64,000 nucleotides of DNA from Gymnopilus junonius (lineage: Eukaryota > Basidiomycota > Agaricomycetes > Agaricales > Galerinaceae): positions 186,001-250,000 of the forward strand of contig JADNYJ010000021.1 of the NCBI GenBank assembly GCA_015501075.1, given 5' to 3'. Below, one piece after another: positions 57,142-64,000 of this stretch (the first letter of the stretch is position 1; every line of letters starts with the position of its first letter). A model generated the notes under the pieces. That model was not told where the DNA came from. It saw only the letters and a program-made list of their open reading frames with translations, and made no database searches. Made by a program: the position numbers and the translations under genes.

Positions 57142-59853
57142 TTAGTTATCATTGAACTCATTCATCCTAACCCATAAGCCACCCTACGACTTATGAGCAG
57201 CTGCACCAAAAAAGGGATGACAGTGCACAGTACCTTAATGGACATCGTTAGATGCGACATAGGATGTATTTGTTCTTTGGATTTTAAACCGGCCTCTGAA
57301 GCCCATGCGATGTGCGGTGGGGTGTTCGCAGACTTGTCAAGAGTGAAATGAGTAAATTGTTGTAAGAGGCGAACGAGATAGAATGATGCCTCGTTATAGG
57401 CGAACTATATCTTCGATCAGCGGCTGATTATTCACAATTGCTTATGAATCGGAAGGCTAAAAGATACCCGCCTGTTGACCAAGACAGACCCTGGGACCAG
57501 CGTTGAACGGACAAAAGATGTACGGATTCTGGGAAAGATATTTATGAAGTCTTTGGTCTAGAAAGCGGTCTGGATCAAACTTCAATGCTGTATAAAGCAT
57601 GTTTATCAGCAAACATTTCAGGGGAACCAAGAAAAGGACAGGCCATCAGGTCCCCAGAGATCTGTGCGCCGATGGATATTGATGACCGAGTACATGCAGC
57701 TGAATGATATGAGCAATCAGTCGCTAATGAATGGGAAGAAGCTCACGATGTATTGGCAGGAACATAGATAGGCTTTTCTTCTTTGCATACAGCTGGAAGT
57801 ACCACTGGCCTTTTATTTGTCCTAATCATACTCCTCTTAGTCCGAAAAAGAGTTTTAAAGAAGGGAAGAAATCAACACCTAAAATTAAGCGGACTAGGAG
57901 TAAAGTCAGATAGGCCTTAATCTCATGAAATGATACTCACACAGGAGGATAGAGCTCAAAACTTCTATTGGATTGAGACGTTAGCGCCTAACTAATAAAT
58001 TGTAACGTATAGACCAACCGTTTAGAAATGCCCTCATATATTTCATCTCCCGTATTTGTTCGTAAGTTGGGATACCGGTAGGGCCGATCTTTTCAAAAAT
58101 CTCTTGCCGAAGCCGTTTCTCGACATCAGGATGCTCCAAAACCATATATAGCGAATAACTCAGGAGGCACATAACCTTGAATGCCGAAAGAGTAATGAGC
58201 TATCTGGCATACGAAAAGCTCTTCAACCTTACCGAGTCGCGGCCTGCTACAAGGAGATTGACGAGCTCGAGAGATACATCAGTAAAGGCAACATTCAAGC
58301 CGCGGCGCGCCGATAGTGAAACCACGTACTTCGTCTTTTAGGACCTGAGGCTCTGAAAGGAGTTCACCGGATCAGACAACCATATTCTGATTATAATGGA
58401 TAAAACCAGTTTGCTAACCTTGAGTTTGCTTTATTAGATGAGCGAGAAGAGTGTCCTCTTCAGCATCCGTGTGAGACTTGTCCACTGCAGATTCTATTTC
58501 TCGTTTGGCCAATGCTTCTCTCAGCAGAGGTTCAGTGAAATCGTCTATAATTTTCCGGAAGGGTATGATTTTATCCTTCAAGAATTCGAAAAGAGGCCAT
58601 TCGCCACCACGACCAAGACGAAAGGCTGCCAGAGCCAAGCCCTCAGAAAATGCGCTAACAAATTTATTTGAAGGGTGATTATAGAACGAAGGAGGGTTTT
58701 TCTTTGCATCCCATTGTGGGTATGGTATGCCTGCAGCAAGGGAATCGACGCTAGACCCAAACAAAAATGCAGTTGAAGAATCGAGCGTGAATCGAGCAGT
58801 GAGATCCTAAATAAAATAGTAAGCTCCGAAAAGGGCTCGAAAAACTACAAAGCACCTGAAAATCTACAGGATACCCCTCCGCAAGACGTTTCTTCGCTTC
58901 CGCGAATGATGGCTCACACATCCGTTCGTATATCTGGAAGTCACTGATTCTTTCGCGAGTGAAGAACGGTCGAGTAATAGCCCGATGAAACCTATTTAAA
59001 GGTTAGGGCATATGAAACGAAAGAAAAAATAAGTAAGGATAGTTACTTCCACATTTCGCCTCATAATGACGACGGTTGAGTTGTTATTACTTGAGGAGAA
59101 TGCTCCGGTTAACATACCATCGGAATTAAATACCCCAGTCCCAAGTAAGGACCTGATCTGGGAAATCAACAAGGGGCCTAAAGAGCTTCATATTAGATAG
59201 GAATACGCCCTGCGATAGAGGAATTGGATAGATACACGCCTTTCTCGAAGGCATCAAACTGTGTCGAAAGGATAGCCTGAATGCGCACGTTCATCAGTCA
59301 AACGAAAGCGAATTTTGCACAAGGTCATTTCATTACTTTGACGTGTTCTGGCTCAATTGTAGACAACTTTTAATAGCAATATATCAGAGCGATAATTGAA
59401 AGCAGAGCAATGAAAGCGCACTGTAGTATTAGTCAGGAGGCTAAATTGAACTGAGTTGCCGTACTTCTTTGACCAGCGGAGCATGACATCACCTTCAAAA
59501 GAATAGTGAGGTCAGGCGTGGCGAAGAAGCGAAGAAAAAGACATCACACCTGGATATCCATCGAATGCGGCCACAAATTCTGATATTATAGCCAAAGGAG
59601 ATTCCTCCATAACTGGGGCAAGAACTGCGCCATGAGCTGCAGCGGCCTTCCTGTCCATCCAATTCGAGTACTTCATTTGGACAAAAAGCAGGATCGGCCT
59701 CGAGAGAATGGAGATCAAGATGATAAGCCACGAAGGTAATGCATGCAAGACATAATTTCCCAACAGCTTTAGAAACGCCCAACTGACCGCAGATGGGATG
59801 ACAAAGTAGGGGAATAAATGCAGGAGATGGGCAGGTCCTGGTGGTAGTTCCAT
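57142..59853 (-). CDS. Cytochrome P450, CYP63-like, copy 2
   Basis: Tandem paralogue of the P450 at 53989-56621. I chose the start at 59853 ([20 protein letters not shown]) because it aligns with the first residues of copy 1; an in-frame ATG at 59961 would add 36 residues. After the anchor come [75 protein letters not shown], the I-helix motif [11 protein letters not shown] (Ser in place of the usual Thr, about 58250), [35 protein letters not shown], then [18 protein letters not shown], and the haem loop [14 protein letters not shown] (about 57480-57520). The final exon [13 protein letters not shown] stops at 57142. The EVLRLYPPV helix (near 57953) needs one extra base to read through. Substrate unknown. 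Confidence 0.8.
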
Positions 59854-60829
59854 GACGTGAAAGAACAGGATGAAAAGAGGGTGATAAGAAGAGATTAAAT
59901 AGCAGAAACGGAGGGCAAAACGGAGGCTGAAGTAGATGAGCTCGTGTACTTGGGGTGCCATTTTTATATTACTCACACCGAACGTCAATGCCTCGACGCC
60001 TCGCGGTCAGGCATGGTTCTTGTGGCCCAAGAGACAAGGTTCATCAGATAAACAACTTCCATCCCTAAGTTTTTCAAAGCTCTCGTTACCTTGAGTGGCG
60101 TCGTATAGAAACGAAATGTACTTTTCACCTTTTCTTTCCGGCAATCATCAGACCCTGTTGATGTTCTGATATGCTGCTAACCTCAAGTCGATCGCGCGTG
60201 AATAGAGGGTCGACAAGATTGAGAGCGGCGATTACAAGCATCCTAGGTCGTTTGGACTCCCATGAAAATTCAGCCTCGGACGTTTCAAGCTGTCGCTCTG
60301 CGTCTGTCCATGCATTTAGTAGGACGTCAGAAAGGTTTTTGTGGCGTAAACTTGGGAGTCTGCAGGAGTCACGCGTCATGATCGCCGTTTAAAAACCGGA
60401 CGTCGTGTACATTTCTGGTCCTTGCCCATCCGCCTTACATAAAAGCTTATCGAAAGCCAGCTTAAGAAACGCGAGCGACGGAGCGGCGTGTGCACCTTAA
60501 ATTCTGATCAGAAACCGTGATATTCACGTTTCTTATTGGGAAAGAAGAAGTAAATACCATGGAGATATTCCAATAGCGAATGGATTTGAAATGTCGGCTT
60601 GCTTGGTTACAGCCATCTGGGAATTGCACCTACACCCTGGATGCAGGCAGAGAGATCAGCCGCTAGCACGTTGGGATGAAAGGTCACCTTGACGAAAGAG
60701 AGATTGATTTGAGTGTCAAATCGAAGTTAGAAAGGCAAAGAAAGGTCTCATTTGAGTTGAAAATACATGCCTCAAATTTCAATATAGCATTCGTCAGAAG
60801 TGGCATGGGATGCTTTTCGAGGGGCTCCC
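59854..60829. other. Region upstream of P450 copy 2
   Basis: A minus-strand frame at 60125-60379 (84 codons, charged) is open but matches nothing I recognise and has no visible partner exons. Otherwise nothing is seen before the decayed P450. Confidence 0.4.
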
Positions 60830-61860
60830 GGGCCAGACCATCTTCGCAGACCCAATTCGCCGGGTGTACCTATTCGCAGACATTGCCAAGGTAGATTCAC
60901 TATCGCTGATTCGTTGTAACAAACAGGAGACCAGAAAAAAAGTGGCTTCCTAATACGCGAACTAATAAGCAGTAGTCAAGTGGTTACAATTAGCCCAATG
61001 ATGTAACAGGAAGCGCTGGTACACGCGCCTGCTAACGACAAAGCGGAGGGCCTGCACTGGTAGAAATATACCGTTGTTCGGAGTGATGCTATACATCATG
61101 ACCTATTCAATTTGATAAGTTTTTCTAGGTGCGCATTAACGAATCGACTTGAGTCAAAGCTGCGCAGAAGATGAATGCAACGCAAGGTCGTAACGGAGAT
61201 TAAGAAGCTACTACCTGTGCCTCATAGATCAGCCATATGCAGACATCCGCACATACAAGACGGTATATAAAAAGACGGACAAGATGATAACAAGCGAACC
61301 CGGTATCGGCAGGAACAGAAGCAGGCTTTTGACCAGGGTTAGTAGCAAGTAAGATGCTGTAAGATGATAGGCTCCTCATTGGTCCTGAGTGTGCAAATTC
61401 ATCAGAAAGACGATTCTTGACCCTGGCGTAGCATTGATTGACTATCGAAGTAAGTAAATCCTGTCACACGACGAGATTTCGATAATTTACATACACTGGA
61501 ATACAGCCTCAGAATCTTTAAGCACTATCCATCAGGATCAGAATTGGCGGAAATTTTTTGTAGCAATTGGAAAGCAACCTTTTTAAGGTTCAGGCGCTTT
61601 TTGACCTCCGGATTTTGACTGAGTATGGGATGAGAGAAAATCAATCTAATAAATAATTTTTGCTGCTTACCGAGTGTATATAGAAGGAACAGAAGTACAC
61701 GACTTAAACTCGCTGCAAGATGCTAGTCAGTGGCAGTCCTGCATCCAGGCATCCTGGGTCATTTTCCAGGACAGGTGCAATAAGAAGATCCAATACAAAT
61801 GTAAATCATCCAGACTTAGGGTTAGTCTAACGTCGACGTCTTCAGCTGAGTCAGCCTTTT
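60830..61860 (-). pseudogene. Decayed third cytochrome P450 copy
   Basis: Fragments of the same P450 type are readable in the correct order on the minus strand. At about 61660-61560 there is LIFSHPILSQNPEVKKRLNL, matching the segment after the I-helix. At about 61375-61310 comes SILLATNPGQKPASVPADTG, matching the [10 protein letters not shown] region. At about 61080-61045 a degenerate haem loop reads AGPPLCR (Pro in place of the conserved Arg), followed by a stop. At about 60960-60900 FAY is followed by TAG and EATFFLVSCLL. A C-terminal piece lies near 60860-60840. The N-terminal half is missing, since the CCT2 gene ends at 61958. The order of damage (stops, changed haem loop, lost N-terminus) shows an old, inactive copy. 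Confidence 0.75.
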
Positions 61861-61957
61861 CAGCTTGCTTCCAAGATCGACGCCTAATGTGCAAATTTCA
61901 GCAGTCTTACCCAGGAATCATATCGATAATGTATATTCAGATTAAGATCATCAAATT

Positions 61958-63969
61958 CTACACGGCTTCACGTCTGCGAGGGGCTGCCCTCAAAATATCG
62001 TCCACCCTATCAAAAGAGAGACGATGTTAGCAACCAATCCAGGAACATTCGCAACGTGAGCAACGAAGATCTCACCGGATTATCATCTCAGCAGCCTCGC
62101 TGGCACTGAGCACAACCTGCCGTTTGAGTTTGTAACTCTCGGTGACTCCAAGTTTCCTCATCGAACCAATTTGGCCTTCATCCATATCTATGTGAGGCCG
62201 AAGTGTCAGGAAGGAGTGCGCAAGGAAACGAAGAAAAGCCTTACCAAGCCCAGCGTCCGCCTGCCCCTCGAAATGCGCAGCCCTCAGCTTCGTGACCAAA
62301 TCAGAAGAATCATATCCGGCATTATCAGCCAGAATTGTGGGGATCTGCCTCAGCGCCCTGGCAAAAGCGTCCACAGCGATCGCCTTCTTTCCTTTGATGC
62401 CACGTGCTTCTTCTTCCACCGCACAGCTCATCAGCATCTCTGAGCATCCTCCGCCTAGGACGACACGGGTCTCTTTGACGGTCTGCGAGAGGACGGAGAG
62501 AGCGTCGTGTAACGACCGTTCGGCTTCGTCGACCATTTGGTTTGTTGACCCTCTGAGGACGACTGTGCAGGCTTCACCAGCGGCGACACCGGAGAATTTG
62601 ATCAACTGCGCAGAGATTAGTATGATGAGATAACATTTTGAGACAAAAAAATAGCAGATGACATGCCTTGTCTTCTCCAATGATGATCTCCTCAATGAGT
62701 TCACAGTGACCAAGCTTTACCAGATCGGGCCTCTCGAATGTGCTGGCAATCTCACCACCAGTGACCAACGACAGTCTCTCCACACCCTCAAAGTCGGCAT
62801 GCTCAATCACCATGATGCCCTTCTCAGATAGGATTGATTCAGGGTAGTTGTAGATGAGTTGTCTGTTGACGAAGCAGTTGATTCCATGAGCGGCGATGGC
62901 CTCCACTTTGGCTTTCATTTTTTCCTGTAAACAAGATTACAAAGGTTCGGGATGAAAAAGACTTGAAGGCATACTCGTTCAGCACGTTCCAGCTCAGCAA
63001 GCTTGCCTGTGCTGTCGACCTTGACACGAGCTCCGAAGATCTTGATCTTGTCTGTGTCCATTGCTGAATGACATGTCAGACTCATTTGTAGCATTAGGGA
63101 GAAGAGAACGCACATGTGTTGGCAATCAAGATTTTAGCATTTTCAATGCGTTTGGGAGAGTTGGGGGCGATGCTTTTGTCGAGAATGAAACCTATAACAC
63201 CTTAAGCGATAGCAACCTCAATAAAGGGTAATGGTGCAAACCTTCATCTAGATATGAATCAGTCAACTTGCCGCCGACCTTTTTGATGATTTGAATGTGT
63301 TCGAGATCTATAGAACCCTATAAAGCCAGTCAGAAAACGGATTGCAAGGAATCGCAGGTGTTGCCTACCCTCAAGCGTAAAACAGCGTCCACAGCAAGGT
63401 TCGAAAAGTACTCTTTATCCTGCGCGAGAACTTTTGAAGACAAAGTTGTCCGTGCGATATTGAACAAATCTTCTCGGAACTGTTCAGGGTTTTTCCTTCA
63501 AACACAATGCATATAACAATCAGCCTTTGAACGCAGTGCAGAACCATAACAACAACATTTTAAAAACTCACGAATTATCAATAGCAGCCTTCTCAAGCGC
63601 AGCCAATGCAGCCCGACTCGCGATCCTATACCCCTCCACGATCGTCTGCGGATGGATCTTCTGCGCGATCAACTTCTCGGCCTCCCTCAACAGCTCAGCA
63701 GCAAGCACTGTAACCGTCGTTGTCCCATCCCCAACCTCATCGTCCTGTGTCTTGGAGATGTTCACCAGGATCTTCGCAGCGGCATTATCCAGCTGGATCG
63801 CTTTGAGAATCGTCGCCCCATCGTTGGTCACGTTGATCTCGCCCGTCGAGGCGGATTGGAGAATCTTGTTCATTCCTTTGGGGCCCAGCGTCGATTTTAC
63901 GAGGTCCCCTAGCGCGAGGGCACCCACGAACGAGGAGAGACGCGCGTTCTCGGCCTTCTCCTCGGTGGC
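61958..63969 (-). CDS. CCT2: Chaperonin TCP-1 subunit beta, 5' partial
   Basis: One of eight subunits of the cytosolic TRiC/CCT chaperonin that folds actin and tubulin. The first exon lies beyond the window; here the gene begins at an acceptor at 63969 with [20 protein letters not shown]. The ATP-binding motifs are clear: [25 protein letters not shown] and [18 protein letters not shown]. Then [52 protein letters not shown], the beta-specific region [20 protein letters not shown] and [40 protein letters not shown], the GGGCSEMLM motif, [34 protein letters not shown] and a last exon [15 protein letters not shown] with stop at 61958-61960. All exons seen are in frame. The stretch after AGLGKAF at about 62250-62190 is read-through intron sequence, not protein. 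Confidence 0.93.
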
Positions 63970-64000
63970 CTAAGTTTCAGAATTTTGTGAGCATTTGAAG

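Noticed and set aside
53989..63969. P450 genes as part of a secondary-metabolite cluster
   Set aside because: No polyketide, peptide or terpene backbone gene in the window; neighbours are housekeeping genes.

Overview
The window is nuclear DNA of a filamentous basidiomycete fungus, most probably an Agaricomycete. Nearly every gene is broken by many short introns of about 45-70 bases with GT..AG borders. The families present fit that group: DUF6697, DUF6534, CYP63-like P450s, expanded TAP-like hydrolases, a Pmt4-type mannosyltransferase and a basidiomycete-type receptor-like 7TM family. I cannot name the species. All identifications rest on motifs and remembered family features; no search was run.

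Layout. 0.25-3.5 kb: a long disordered protein (minus). 3.8-7.3 and 10.5-14.1 kb: two copies of a duplicated segment, each with a DUF6697 gene (minus), flanking an intact TAP-like alpha/beta hydrolase (7.5-9.9, minus). 14.4-19.3 kb: two tandem 7TM receptor genes (minus). 19.3-22.5 kb: no recognised gene. 22.5-25.9 kb: Pmt4 O-mannosyltransferase (plus). 25.9-28.7 kb: no firm gene. 28.7-31.0 kb: hydrolase pseudogene (plus). 31.4-32.5 kb: a small alpha/beta hydrolase (minus), divergent from a SAM methyltransferase (33.3-34.3, plus). 35.4-37.1 kb: rhodopsin-like membrane protein (plus). 37.4-38.7 kb: mitochondrial malate dehydrogenase (minus). 39.1-40.35 kb: deleted hydrolase relic (plus). 40.7-41.7 kb: membrane protein (minus). 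42.45-45.0 kb: Sec63 (plus). 45.3-47.7 kb: second intact TAP-like hydrolase (minus). 48.2-49.9 kb: DUF6534 membrane protein (minus). 50.4-51.7 kb: NAD(P)-binding epimerase-like protein (plus). 52.3-53.5 kb: uracil phosphoribosyltransferase (plus). 54.0-59.9 kb: two tandem P450 genes, with a third decayed copy at 60.8-61.9 kb (all minus). 62.0-63.97 kb: chaperonin subunit CCT2, whose first exon lies beyond the window.

Core genes (PMT4, SEC63, FUR1, MDH, CCT2) are mixed with fast-changing families in several states: intact pairs, duplicated segments and relics. SEC63 and PMT4 both act at the ER (protein import and O-mannosylation), but nothing shows that their proximity is functional. I see no convincing biosynthetic cluster.

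A cross-cutting observation: many genes, including the conserved SEC63 and PMT4, carry isolated one-base frame breaks, mostly losses, with no nonsense substitutions around them. This looks more like consensus error than biology and affects how the 'broken' genes should be read. Only the relics with true nonsense codons or large deletions (28.7, 39.1 and 60.8 kb) are called pseudogenes with confidence. I did not find a clear new biological system; the best leads are the duplicated DUF6697 block and the conserved upstream block of the two receptor genes.
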